Assembly (NCBI GenBank): GCA_021738725.1
Contig: JAIPBE010000005.1
Span: 92,802-156,801 of the forward strand
DNA length: 64,000 bases
Direction of reading: 5' to 3'
Source of the DNA: Saprospiraceae bacterium
GTDB taxonomy: Bacteria > Bacteroidota > Bacteroidia > Chitinophagales > Saprospiraceae
In this document: positions 8,832 to 17,517 of the stretch, in pieces
Layout: every line of letters begins with the position of its first letter
Position numbering within the stretch: the first letter of the stretch is position 1
Notes under the pieces: model-generated
What the model was told of the DNA's origin: nothing
Database searches by the model: none
What the model saw: the letters and a program-made list of their open reading frames with translations, nothing else
Translations under genes and position numbers: made by a program

Positions 8832-8847
8832 TCGATGTGACCAAATA

Positions 8848-8885
8848 AAAAAAAGAGGCAATGGAATTCCATTGCCTCTTTTTTT
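8848..8885. terminator. Bidirectional terminator between convergent secreted-protein genes
   Basis: A perfect palindrome centred at 8866/8867 (aaagaggcaatggaa / ttccattgcctcttt) has an A run on the left and a T run on the right. It can therefore end transcription from both sides. Confidence 0.92.
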
Positions 8886-8901
8886 ATGCAATCATTTGTA
8901 T

Positions 8902-10740
8902 TCAGGGCTTGGCTGAATGATTCACATCGCCGTATTTGACGGCGATAAAGTTCAGTTGGCTATTGGCTTCATCCAGATAAGGGATAGACCATGCTGAATC
9001 ATAGGGTGGAAGGCTGGTGTTTGTGAAAAACACCCACGAAGGAACATTGGAGAAACTTTTGATGAGATCCAGCAATAGCTTGCGGAGAATGCCGATGTCC
9101 CCTACTGAGATACTTCCGGAATTGTTGACATCGCCGGCAATGGAAGCGTAAGGAGTGGGTAATGCATTGATACCCACAATATATTTGTTGAGCAGGATGA
9201 TATCCCCAATGCTCACACCAAAGGCATCATCTCCATCTCTGGAGGCTGAAATGCTGTATTCCTCTCCAACTGGTACCTGTGAGAACAAATAGTGGCCATC
9301 CACATCCGTAACCGTCGTCGATACTCCACCAGGACCGGTCAGAGTCACCTCCACATTGGGCACCGGAAAGCCGACTGGCGTGACGATCGAACCGGCAAGG
9401 TCGACGGTGGTCTTGATATTCTGTAATCCGTTCAGTGTAGAGACGCCGGTATTATCCGGATCCAACCAATCCCTCAGACGGGTAGCGGATGTGCCACCGC
9501 CGGTCCATGATCGATGAAAACGTCCGTACCACAAGGCATTGGATGTGCAGGAAGCAGCACCACCGTTCAGCTGGCCAATGATCTTTCCCTGAGGATCAAA
9601 GAAGGGCGCTCCTGAGCTGCCAGGCTCCGATGTACCCAGATCCAGATAGACCCGATAGTGATGCAATGCGGGAGTTTTTATGCCATTGCTCCAATTGACC
9701 GGGGTCTGCCAAATGGTGATGGCCTGAGAATCAACAGATACTTTTTTGATATCAGCACTGGGGTGATGCACCATGAAAGCTAATGACGGAGTGTAGTTAT
9801 CCGTCCGATTCCAGCCAGCATAATGGCTTTCCCATGCTTCCGGCGGGGATTCATCCATCTCCAACAATAAAAAATCACTGTCTGCCCACTTCGCCCGGAG
9901 TTGACTCCCGGATACTTTCAGGAAGCTGGGCTCTTCGGTCGGATTGGTACAAGTGGTGCCTTCATATCGGAAGTGGTAGGCCCAAAACTGATACAATGGT
10001 GTATAGCCGTACTGACAGTGGAATGCACTGAGAATATAGGGTATCTTATCCTGCTTGGTATTATTGACCAGGGCCCCGGTACACCAGCTGATGCCTTCCT
10101 GGAAGACACACATGATCCGCACAGCGCTCTTGGCCACCAGATGAATATCTGCGTCGTTAACACAGGCAACGTTGACATTGCAAGGTAGGGAGGCATCAAA
10201 ACCAAGTCCCCGCGAACGCCCTGCGGCTTCCAAATCGGGTCTGTAATCCTGATCAAAAGCGTAATAGATCCGGTTGAATGAAAAACCTACCGGAGTGCCC
10301 GGCGTATCATATTGCAAAAAGCAGCGTTCTCCGGCAACTGGACCTAGGGTGAAAAATGCCTTGCCTCGGAGATCCCGATATGCGATCGATTCGACTATAC
10401 GGCCTCGTTCGTCTTTGACAGTCAGTACGGCCCCGGGAATCAACGGAAGTTCCGAAGTGGTAATGATCAGAGCCTTGGCACCGGGGGCATAAAGGGCGCA
10501 ATGCCAGGAATAGCCCTTATCAGTGGCGATCCAGGTGCCGTGATCCTCTGTGTAAATAGATTGCTGGATTGGAATAGCGAATCGCGGTACCAGCCCGGAG
10601 CGAGCGTCCTCAGCCTTAGCCTTCTCGACTTCGGGTGGGCTTAGCACGACTTCAGTCCAGTTGATATCTGACTGCGGCTGCTGCGCGTATAAAGACATGC
10701 AAAAGACCACCAGGAGGCCTAGCAGGAGGGTTCGATTCAT
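8902..10740 (-). CDS. Secreted trypsin-like serine protease with dockerin-type C-terminal repeats
   Basis: A 612-residue protein with signal peptide 'MNRTLLLGLLVVFCMSLYAQ'. The middle is a chymotrypsin-fold protease of the lysyl-endopeptidase-like type. A plausible triad is His241 in 'ILSAFHC', Asp289 in 'ADSDFLLLE' and Ser376 in 'EPGSSGAPF', and several Cys pairs may form disulfides. Around 440-500 lies a carboxypeptidase-regulatory-like domain ('GSIVTPVGFPVPNVEVTLTG'). The C-terminus has two Ca-loop-like repeats ('FGVSIGDIILLNKYIVG', 'DVNNSGSISVGDIGILRK') as in dockerin type I, and ends 'AVKYGDVNHSAKP'. Export to the cell surface is likely, but no classical T9SS type A tail is evident. Cleavage specificity (Lys) is a guess from the family. 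Confidence 0.88.
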   Translation of the reverse strand: MNRTLLLGLLVVFCMSLYAQQPQSDINWTEVVLSPPEVEKAKAEDARSGLVPRFAIPIQQSIYTEDHGTWIATDKGYSWHCALYAPGAKALIITTSELPLIPGAVLTVKDERGRIVESIAYRDLRGKAFFTLGPVAGERCFLQYDTPGTPVGFSFNRIYYAFDQDYRPDLEAAGRSRGLGFDASLPCNVNVACVNDADIHLVAKSAVRIMCVFQEGISWCTGALVNNTKQDKIPYILSAFHCQYGYTPLYQFWAYHFRYEGTTCTNPTEEPSFLKVSGSQLRAKWADSDFLLLEMDESPPEAWESHYAGWNRTDNYTPSLAFMVHHPSADIKKVSVDSQAITIWQTPVNWSNGIKTPALHHYRVYLDLGTSEPGSSGAPFFDPQGKIIGQLNGGAASCTSNALWYGRFHRSWTGGGTSATRLRDWLDPDNTGVSTLNGLQNIKTTVDLAGSIVTPVGFPVPNVEVTLTGPGGVSTTVTDVDGHYLFSQVPVGEEYSISASRDGDDAFGVSIGDIILLNKYIVGINALPTPYASIAGDVNNSGSISVGDIGILRKLLLDLIKSFSNVPSWVFFTNTSLPPYDSAWSIPYLDEANSQLNFIAVKYGDVNHSAKP

Positions 10741-10915
10741 TCAGGATAATAATTTGTCCCTGTAAAGATAGCTGAAACTCGGACTCCATCCAAATGAATG
10801 GCGCCCTCAGAAAACCCAAACATATTGCTTATCAATATATTACAAGTGACAGCAGAGGCCTGAAACGCAAAGAATGTACCAAAGAGAATGATTGCTGTCC
10901 AGTGGCGTGGAAATG

Positions 10916-10948
10916 AAAAAAGGTCATCCGCCAACTGGCGAATGACCT
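10916..10948 (-). terminator. Terminator of tRNA-Glu
   Basis: On the minus strand, aaggtcat-t-cgcc / ggcg-g-atgacctt forms a hairpin with a short loop and is followed directly by T residues. It begins at the CCA end of the tRNA. Its core 'tccgccaactggcg' (plus strand 10927-10940) recurs exactly in the decayed tRNA-Leu copy at 52612-52625. Confidence 0.85.
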
Positions 10949-11023
10949 TGGTAGTCCGTACGGGAATCGAACCCGTGTTACCAGGATGAAAACCTGGCGT
11001 CCTAACCCCTAGACGAACGGACC
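10949..11023 (-). tRNA. tRNA-Glu (anticodon UUC)
   Basis: The minus strand folds as a complete cloverleaf. The acceptor stem is GGTCCGT/ACGGACT (closing G-U), the anticodon stem GCCAGG/CCTGG, the loop TTTTCAT with anticodon TTC, and the T arm 'CGGGTTCGATTCCCG'. The discriminator is A (10952), and CCA appears to be encoded (10951-10949). It has its own promoter and terminator and is not clustered with other tRNAs. Confidence 0.96.
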
Positions 11024-11039
11024 ATTCTGAAATGGTTGG

Positions 11040-11071
11040 CAAAGATATAATTGCCACTAGACAAAATCAAA
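11040..11071 (-). promoter_or_regulatory. Promoter of tRNA-Glu
   Basis: Reading the minus strand, TTTG (11071-11068), a 20-nt spacer and TATCTTTG (11047-11040) match the Bacteroidota -33/-7 consensus TTTG-N19-21-TAnnTTTG. The tRNA 5' end lies 16 nt downstream. Confidence 0.8.
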
Positions 11072-11155
11072 ACTTATCTAAAAAAACATTCTTCTACTTT
11101 ATTCCTCATCAAGATCATCTTCCAGAAGAGGCCGCGTATTCGATGGAATAACCCT

Positions 11156-11163
11156 TAGATTTG
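11156..11163 (+). promoter_or_regulatory. Candidate -7 element for gap-pgk
   Basis: TAGATTTG matches TAnnTTTG and lies 19 nt before the gap ATG. No clear -33 TTG is present. Confidence 0.4.
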
Positions 11164-11182
11164 CGCGATTGAACTGACAGAT

Positions 11183-12178
11183 ATGAAGAAGATTGCAATT
11201 AATGGGTTTGGTCGCATTGGTCGATTGGTATTCCGACACTTGATCCAACATCCGGATATCCAGATCGTTGCAATAAATGACCTGTCTGATGCCCCTACCC
11301 TGGCTCACTTACTGATGTATGACACTGCTCAGGGCCGTTTCAATGGCTCGGTCCAGTTGAATGGTACAGATATGGTTGTCAATGACCAGCATATTGAAAT
11401 CTTAAGTGAACGGGATCCTGCTCAACTCCCGTGGAAGTCACTGGAGATCGACCTGGTTCTGGAATGTACCGGTGCATTTCGGACATTGGAAAAGCTAATC
11501 CTGCATCGCCAGGCCGGAGCAAAAAAAGTGATCCTCTCCGCTCCGTCGCAAGGAGTGGATGTACCCAACTTTGTACTCGGAGTCAATGACCATTTACTGA
11601 CGGCATCCATTGACATCCTTTCAAATGCTTCCTGTACTACCAATTGCCTGGGGCCTGTGGTGAAGATCATGGAAGACCATTTTGGCATTGAAAGTGGATT
11701 CATTTCCACCACGCATGCTTATACTGCAGACCAGTGTCTGCAGGATGCGCCGCACAAGGATCTCCGCCGGGCCCGCGCTGCTGCGATGAATATCGTTCCG
11801 ACCAGCACGGGTGCTGCTAAAGCCGTAAGCCTGGTCTATCCAAAAGTGGCCGGCAAGCTTGATGCCATTGCCTTTCGGGTTCCCGTCATCACCGGATCTC
11901 TGATCGATTGTACCCTGGTCTTAGAAAAAGAAACCACCCGGGAGGAGATCAACGCATTGTTTGCCCATGCTGCACAAAACGAGCTCAAAGGCATTCTCGA
12001 ATACACTGAAGCACCTCTGGTGTCCAGCGATATCATCGGGAATCCGCACTCCAGCATCCTGGATGCCAGTCTCACGCAGGCAAAAGGGAAACTGGTCAAA
12101 ATCATTTCCTGGTATGACAATGAAGCTGGTTATGCTGCACGGCTCGCAGATATAGCCATTCGTGTCCTGACAATGTAG
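11183..12178 (+). CDS. gap: Type I glyceraldehyde-3-phosphate dehydrogenase
   Basis: This glycolytic enzyme oxidises glyceraldehyde-3-phosphate to 1,3-bisphosphoglycerate with NAD(P) in the cytosol. The 331-residue protein has the dinucleotide-binding 'INGFGRIGRL' at residues 6-15. The catalytic Cys151 is in 'SNASCTTNCLGP', the catalytic His178 in 'STTHAYTADQ', and the typical 'RRARAAAMNIVPTSTGAAKA' follows. The length is normal. It is followed after 31 nt by pgk, the next enzyme of the pathway, so the two almost certainly form an operon. Confidence 0.98.
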   Translation: MKKIAINGFGRIGRLVFRHLIQHPDIQIVAINDLSDAPTLAHLLMYDTAQGRFNGSVQLNGTDMVVNDQHIEILSERDPAQLPWKSLEIDLVLECTGAFRTLEKLILHRQAGAKKVILSAPSQGVDVPNFVLGVNDHLLTASIDILSNASCTTNCLGPVVKIMEDHFGIESGFISTTHAYTADQCLQDAPHKDLRRARAAAMNIVPTSTGAAKAVSLVYPKVAGKLDAIAFRVPVITGSLIDCTLVLEKETTREEINALFAHAAQNELKGILEYTEAPLVSSDIIGNPHSSILDASLTQAKGKLVKIISWYDNEAGYAARLADIAIRVLTM

Positions 12179-12209
12179 TCTACAAATCCTCCCTTTAAGA
12201 CCGCTCATC

Positions 12210-13418
12210 ATGATGAACCAACTCTCCATCGCCGGAAAAAAAGTGCTGGTACGTGTAGATTTCAACGTGCCGATGAATGCGCAGCATGAGATCACCGATG
12301 ATACCCGGATCAGAGGCGCCCTCCCTACGGTGGCCTATATTCTGGCTCATGGAGGCTCTCCAATTCTGATGTCTCACCTCGGACGACCACTCAAGCAGCG
12401 CCTTGCTGACGGTTCTATTGACACTTCCAGATTTACACTTCGACATCTGGTCGATCATCTTTCCGCCCTGACAGGTGTACCGGTTCATTTTGCAACTGAT
12501 TGTATTGGTCCAGCGGCTGAGAAAGCGGCTGCCCAGTTGCCATCCGGAGAGATCCTATTACTGGAAAACACCCGCTTTCATGAGGGTGAAGAAAAAGGCG
12601 ACCCTGCCATGGCTGCAGCCCTGGCCTCCCTGGGCGACCTGTATGTGAACGATGCTTTTGGCACCGCCCATCGTGCCCACGCATCTACCGCCCTCATCGC
12701 TTCTCATTTTGCACCCGACCATCGGGCATTCGGCTTCCTCATGGATGCCGAGTTGACCAACGCCTACCGAACCATGGATCACCCGGAGCGGCCACTCGTC
12801 GCCATTGTCGGTGGGGCCAAGGTCTCAGACAAGATCCTCTTGCTGGACCATCTCCTGGACAAAGTGGACGGTCTCATCATCGGTGGCGGCATGGCCTATA
12901 CATTTATCGCCGCCCAGGGGGGAGAGATCGGCAATTCGCTTGTTGAATCCGATCGACTGGAGCTGGCCAGGCAATTATTGGCAAAAGCCAAACGGAGACA
13001 TGTTCAGCTATTACTGCCATCCGATTCTGTCATAGCAGACGCATTCGCGGCAGATGCACAAACCCAGGTGGTCCCCAGTGGCGAAATCCCTACTGGCTGG
13101 ATGGGATTGGACATCGGACCGGAAGCACGGGCTGCATTCAGTGGCTTGATCATGGAAGCTAAAACCATCTTGTGGAATGGACCCATGGGCGTTTTTGAGA
13201 TGCCTGCTTTTGCCAAGGGCACCTTACAGGTGGCTACTGCTTTGGCCGACGCAACGGCTCATGGTGCATTTTCCCTGGTTGGAGGTGGTGACTCTGTCAC
13301 GGCAGTCAATCAAATGGGGCTCGCCGATCAAGTCAGTTTCGTCTCCACAGGCGGCGGGGCCATGCTGGAACTGCTGGAAGGCAAGGTCTTGCCGGGTGTG
13401 GCAGCCATCAAAGGCTGA
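12210..13418 (+). CDS. pgk: Phosphoglycerate kinase
   Basis: It transfers the high-energy phosphate of 1,3-bisphosphoglycerate to ADP. The 402-residue protein carries the family signature 'VLVRVDFNVPMN' at about 12-23, the substrate-binding 'SHLGRP', and 'FGTAHRAHAST'. The C-terminal nucleotide-binding part has 'NGPMGVFE' and 'GGGDSVTAV' and ends 'STGGGAMLELLEGK'. Two adjacent Met codons (12210, 12213) are both possible starts. It is the second gene of the gap-pgk operon. Its stop lies 3 nt from the stop of the convergent glycosyltransferase gene, with no terminator hairpin between them. Confidence 0.98.
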   Translation: MMNQLSIAGKKVLVRVDFNVPMNAQHEITDDTRIRGALPTVAYILAHGGSPILMSHLGRPLKQRLADGSIDTSRFTLRHLVDHLSALTGVPVHFATDCIGPAAEKAAAQLPSGEILLLENTRFHEGEEKGDPAMAAALASLGDLYVNDAFGTAHRAHASTALIASHFAPDHRAFGFLMDAELTNAYRTMDHPERPLVAIVGGAKVSDKILLLDHLLDKVDGLIIGGGMAYTFIAAQGGEIGNSLVESDRLELARQLLAKAKRRHVQLLLPSDSVIADAFAADAQTQVVPSGEIPTGWMGLDIGPEARAAFSGLIMEAKTILWNGPMGVFEMPAFAKGTLQVATALADATAHGAFSLVGGGDSVTAVNQMGLADQVSFVSTGGGAMLELLEGKVLPGVAAIKG

Positions 13419-13421
13419 TCA

Positions 13422-14510
13422 TCACTCTTTCAGTAACTGTCGATATAACTCCATGGTTTGACGCACACTGACGTTGATGTGCATATCCTTGCGGATAAAT
13501 GACCGGGCTTCCCGGGCCTTCGTCTCCCGATACCCACGATCCTTGAGATATCGGGTGACTGCCTGAACAAACCCCGCCATATCGCCCGGCGCCACGATCT
13601 CTCCTTTATCCGCATCCGGCACCAATTCTCGATTGCCGGGGATATCAGAGACCACCGGTGCCAGCCCGAGGGACATGCCTTCGATCAGCGTCTTATTCAG
13701 GCCTTCACCGCCCGTCGACGTATTGATAATCACCTGGCAGGCCCTCATCAATGGCAATGGATTCGGTTGGAATCCTGCTAACACGATCCGATCCCTGGCC
13801 GGCGAGCCGGAAAGGATCTGGAGATTGGCTTTTGAATCCATACCATTCCCAACAAGCAGCCAATAAACCTCTCTTTTTTCAGAGACCTCTCTAGCCGCCC
13901 GTAGCAAGGTTGAAATGTCTTTAAAGGGTCTGTTGTTTGCCACGCTGATGACCGTGAAAGCACCTTTGGGAATACCGAAAGGTTCCAGGCGAGCAGGTTG
14001 TATGGGATCATACCAGTTCGGATCATGACCTTTGGTAATCCATACTGTCGGATCCTTCCTGAACCAGAATTGGCGTTGCAGCGATTGTCGAATCTCTCTG
14101 GTGATGCAGATGATGGCATCCACCCTGGGGTGCAGATATTTGAAATAGGCAGTGGGGTCATACCAATGCACATGACCAGCATATCCCCTGTACAGAATCA
14201 CTTTCACAGGCAGCCCTCGGGCAGCTCTCAGCCCATGGATAATCGCTCGACTGTTATACAAATGAAGGATATGGTAGCCTTCCTTTTCGAGCAAGGCACG
14301 CAATGACTGGGATTCCTTTCGATCAAATTTTGTCCGGGGATGGGTGGTCATGACCCGCATTCCTGCCTTTTGAAAGATGCCTTCGTACTCTGTTTCCGGA
14401 TACGTCAGAATATCCACTTGGACGCCTGCTTTCGCCAGGCCAATAAACATTTCTGCCTCCGGGCGAACCGAAACGGTTCCCCTGTAATCACTGACAACAA
14501 GCACTTTCAT
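13422..14510 (-). CDS. Family 4-type glycosyltransferase
   Basis: A GT-B fold sugar transferase of 362 residues. The start is ATG 14510 ('MKVLVVSDYRGTVSVRP') because a good ribosome site AAAGGAG lies just upstream; the track start at 14564 adds 18 residues that do not fit. The C-terminal donor-binding half carries the E-x7-E motif in 'GEGLNKTLIEGMSLG', followed by 'VSDIPGNRELV'. It probably transfers a nucleotide-activated sugar to a growing surface glycan at the cytosolic face. Donor and acceptor cannot be named. It stands apart from the main polysaccharide block and is divergent from the isoaspartyl peptidase gene. Confidence 0.88.
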   Translation of the reverse strand: MKVLVVSDYRGTVSVRPEAEMFIGLAKAGVQVDILTYPETEYEGIFQKAGMRVMTTHPRTKFDRKESQSLRALLEKEGYHILHLYNSRAIIHGLRAARGLPVKVILYRGYAGHVHWYDPTAYFKYLHPRVDAIICITREIRQSLQRQFWFRKDPTVWITKGHDPNWYDPIQPARLEPFGIPKGAFTVISVANNRPFKDISTLLRAAREVSEKREVYWLLVGNGMDSKANLQILSGSPARDRIVLAGFQPNPLPLMRACQVIINTSTGGEGLNKTLIEGMSLGLAPVVSDIPGNRELVPDADKGEIVAPGDMAGFVQAVTRYLKDRGYRETKAREARSFIRKDMHINVSVRQTMELYRQLLKE

Positions 14511-14619
14511 TTTCTCCTTTCTGATCTGTTCGCAAGCTACGTCTCTCCGTCCGGTATACAGCATATCACGCCTTTATTGATCGATGAAAAGCCTGTACAT
14601 TCACTATAAATCCTGCAAT

Positions 14620-15621
14620 ATGATTCGTGGATGCGCTCTCCTACTGGTCTTATTCGGCCTTTTTTCATGTGAACAGGCGCAACCGGTTCTTCCAGCACCT
14701 CCAGCCTATACACTGGTGATCCACGGGGGTGCCGGTGCGATCCAGAAAGCCAGTATGACAGCTGAATTAGACAACCAGTACAGAGAAAAACTTCATGAGG
14801 CCCTCGATGCGGGTGAAGCCATCTTAAAGAGCGGTGGCACATCTCTGGATGCCGTTGTTGCTGCCATCCGGATCATGGAAGACTCTCCCTTGTTCAATGC
14901 TGGAAAAGGTGCTGTATTTGCGCATGATGGCACCAATCAGATGGATGCCTCCATCATGGAGGGTAAAACTATGCGGGCAGGAGCTGTTGGCGGGATCACG
15001 CAGGCCCGCAATCCCATCCTGGCCGCTCGCGCAGTCATGGAGCAATCAGAGCACGTCCTGCTCACTGGGAAAGGTGCTGACGAATTTGTTCTGGAAATCG
15101 GTCTGGATACAGCAGGAACCGACTATTTCTTCACCCAACGACGCTGGGACAGCTTGCAAAAGGTCTTGAAGAAGAATACCCCTGCCACGTCTTCTGATCA
15201 AAAATTTGGAACAGTCGGGGCGGTGGCCCTGGACGAGCATGGTAACCTTGCAGCCGGCACTTCGACCGGGGGAATGACTAACAAACGATGGAACCGCCTT
15301 GGTGACTCTCCCTTGATTGGTGCGGGCACGTATGCAGACAATCGGGCCTGTGCCATATCCTGTACCGGCCATGGGGAGTACTTCATTCGGTATGCGATCG
15401 CACACGAACTGGCTGCACGCATGCGGCTACTTCACGTAGATCTGGATGCCACCGCCAACAGCTTGCTCAAAGATGAGCTGTTTCCTGCCGGTGGAACGGG
15501 TGGGCTGATCGCTCTGGATAAAAAAGGCCAAGTCACGATGCCATTTACCACAGATGGTATGTATCGGGGGTACACAAGACCAGGGGAACGTAAAGTGGCC
15601 ATCTATGACCAGGAGGAATAA
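14620..15621 (+). CDS. Isoaspartyl peptidase / L-asparaginase (plant type, Ntn hydrolase)
   Basis: About 333 residues from ATG 14620. The N-terminus 'MIRGCALLLVLFGLFSC' has a lipobox ending at Cys17, so this copy is probably lipid-anchored and faces the periplasm. The catalytic Thr198 sits in 'KFGTVGAVALDEHGN', where the precursor cuts itself into alpha and beta subunits. 'AAGTSTGGMTNKRWNRLGDSP' and 'GAGTYADN' are the family's substrate-site signatures. It removes isoaspartyl or beta-aspartyl residues from peptides and can hydrolyse asparagine. The track start at 14584 would add 12 residues before the signal peptide. Confidence 0.93.
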   Translation: MIRGCALLLVLFGLFSCEQAQPVLPAPPAYTLVIHGGAGAIQKASMTAELDNQYREKLHEALDAGEAILKSGGTSLDAVVAAIRIMEDSPLFNAGKGAVFAHDGTNQMDASIMEGKTMRAGAVGGITQARNPILAARAVMEQSEHVLLTGKGADEFVLEIGLDTAGTDYFFTQRRWDSLQKVLKKNTPATSSDQKFGTVGAVALDEHGNLAAGTSTGGMTNKRWNRLGDSPLIGAGTYADNRACAISCTGHGEYFIRYAIAHELAARMRLLHVDLDATANSLLKDELFPAGGTGGLIALDKKGQVTMPFTTDGMYRGYTRPGERKVAIYDQEE

Positions 15622-15703
15622 GGATCTGGCCTGGATTCCTGGGGTACACCACCAGCATTGTCCACCGGCTGATGGTTGATCCTCTGAGGAGCCTGTTGGT
15701 GGC

Positions 15704-16483
15704 TCAGTACCTGGATCTACCCGATACATGCAACCGTTGCAGGATGGCACGAAGCAGGATCCAGCAATGGTTCAACAGATTGTGGAACCACCCGAAATGA
15801 GTCTGGAGGACATGATATCGGTCGATCAGTGATTCACGATGACGCTGACGGGAAAGTCCACCTGTCTCAAATCTTGCTAGAATCATGTGTGTATGAATCG
15901 TTGCTCGACTTTTCTTGAGGCATTTGATCACCCAGTCAATGTCAGCACAAAGATTTTCTGAAATATAAGGAGTACATATTGACACTCGAGGCAAAAACGC
16001 CTGATGAGAAACAACCATCCCGTACCTGAGATCCTTCCACGATAAAGTGTCTGGCGTTTTCTGCGTCGTGACTGAACTCCGGGTTCCCAGGACATCCCCA
16101 TCCGGGTTGACCATCAGAACATCACCATAGAGAATGTCTGTTTCAGGGGTAACAAACTGCGCAAGCCTGGACAGCACTTCCCGGCCTTCGATGAGATCCC
16201 CTGCATTAACAAACCAGACAAATTGGCCCCTGGCCATTGCCTGTCCTTTGTTCATTGCATCGTACAGCCCCTGATCGGGTTCGGATATCCATCTCAGTTG
16301 AGGGGCCGTTTGAGATTGCAAGAGTTCCAGAGTGCCATCATGGCTTGCACCATCGATCACCAGGTGTTCATAATTGGAAAAATCCTGATCCTGCACACTT
16401 TGCAATGTGCGTCGGAGCGGTTCCACTGCATTATAACAGACTGTTATGATGCTAAACAGTGGTTCAGATGACAAAACCGGCAT
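15704..16483 (-). CDS. Family 2 glycosyltransferase
   Basis: A GT-A fold enzyme of 259 residues with 'LFSIITVCYNAVEPLRRTLQ' at the N-terminus, 'EHLVIDGASHDGT', and a DxD-like site in 'GQFVWFVNAGD'. It resembles the WcaE-like group of the GT2 family (about 250 residues, no membrane segment). It would add one sugar from a nucleotide donor. It lies on the minus strand downstream of the T9SS type B protein and a methyltransferase, all pointing the same way. The spacings of 66-89 nt make co-transcription possible but not certain. Confidence 0.88.
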   Translation of the reverse strand: MPVLSSEPLFSIITVCYNAVEPLRRTLQSVQDQDFSNYEHLVIDGASHDGTLELLQSQTAPQLRWISEPDQGLYDAMNKGQAMARGQFVWFVNAGDLIEGREVLSRLAQFVTPETDILYGDVLMVNPDGDVLGTRSSVTTQKTPDTLSWKDLRYGMVVSHQAFLPRVSICTPYISENLCADIDWVIKCLKKSRATIHTHMILARFETGGLSRQRHRESLIDRYHVLQTHFGWFHNLLNHCWILLRAILQRLHVSGRSRY

Positions 16484-16549
16484 AGCAGTAAAGGTAGAGG
16501 ATTACAAAGTAGGAAGGAATGAATCAAAGTGATACCAGGACAAATACGA

Positions 16550-17428
16550 TCAACGAATCAGTGCAAATTCACCAGTATATGCTCCTTTAGATCCATCCAC
16601 AAAGATGACATCCATGACATAAACAAAGACTGCAGGATCCATGGCTTCACCTCTCCAGTTGCCGTCCCACCCCACCTGCGGATCATTCAGTAAAAAATGC
16701 TTGCCTTCCCACAAAAGGTTACCCCACCTGTCCCATACCTGCAGACGTTCTACTTCCAATACACCGACTCCACTCCCATAGGGCTGAAGCAGATCGTTCA
16801 GTCCATCAAAATTGGGCGAAAAGGCATTGGGCACAAAGACATTTTTATCCGCCGTCACATCAATAGCAATGGATAAAGACCTCGAGCATCCATTTGCATC
16901 TGTCAATGTGACTGTGTAGGCAACAACCATACCTGCCACAACGGTAGGATTTGAACATTGGGTGCAACTAAGACCCTGAGATGGCGACCAAGAAAACACC
17001 AACGGTGGTGTTCCTCCCGAACCAGCTGCCAACAAGTTGATCACCTCGCCTACACCTGCTGTAAACGTATCCTGACCGATTTGTAAGATCAAACCTGGGG
17101 GTTCCTTGATATTGATATTGGTATCTTTCTGGCAACCCATTGCATCCTGAACGGATAAGATGTACGTCCCAGCCAAAAGGCTAAAAGATGGATTTGCATT
17201 GTAATTCAATCCGCCATCCGTTGAATACTGATAAGGAACAATCCCCCCACTTCCCCCAAGAGTCACGGAAGCCTGCTGGCCTGCACACAGCGGTGGCGAT
17301 ACCATAACGTCCAATTGCAGACTGTCACAATTGGCTTCTTGTTCGGACGTTTTGAAAGGCTCCTCTGCTATAGGGGCCCCAACTGAATTCATCAGGAGAA
17401 AAATGACATATATGAGGAAAAAACTCAT
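16550..17428 (-). CDS. Secreted protein with gliding-motility-type (T9SS type B) C-terminal domain
   Basis: A 292-residue protein with an N-terminal signal peptide (residues 1-20). An SprB-repeat-like segment comes first ('GSGGIVPYQYSTDGGLNYN', 'TYILSVQDAMGCQKDT'), then an Ig-like segment ('TPPLVFSWSPSQGLSC', 'YTVTLTDANGCS'). The last roughly 90 residues are the gliding-motility-associated C-terminal domain ('VFVPNAFSPNFDGLND', 'VWDRWGNLLWEG', 'YTGEFALIR'), which directs type IX secretion and surface attachment. It is very short compared with usual members, which run to thousands of residues. The ligand is unknown. It sits between a glycosyltransferase and a methyltransferase. Confidence 0.9.
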   Translation of the reverse strand: MSFFLIYVIFLLMNSVGAPIAEEPFKTSEQEANCDSLQLDVMVSPPLCAGQQASVTLGGSGGIVPYQYSTDGGLNYNANPSFSLLAGTYILSVQDAMGCQKDTNINIKEPPGLILQIGQDTFTAGVGEVINLLAAGSGGTPPLVFSWSPSQGLSCTQCSNPTVVAGMVVAYTVTLTDANGCSRSLSIAIDVTADKNVFVPNAFSPNFDGLNDLLQPYGSGVGVLEVERLQVWDRWGNLLWEGKHFLLNDPQVGWDGNWRGEAMDPAVFVYVMDVIFVDGSKGAYTGEFALIR

Positions 17429-17517
17429 TGATCAAAGATATCCAATCCGAACTGAACCCTTGCGTATCGAGAAGGAACCAACTGTTGAACAGGGAGACAA
17501 ACAGCCGTAACCAGGCA

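Noticed and set aside
15427-15750. 107-residue minus-strand ORF near the GT2 gene
   Set aside because: It overlaps the coding end of the isoaspartyl peptidase gene and of GT2, and looks like a shadow.
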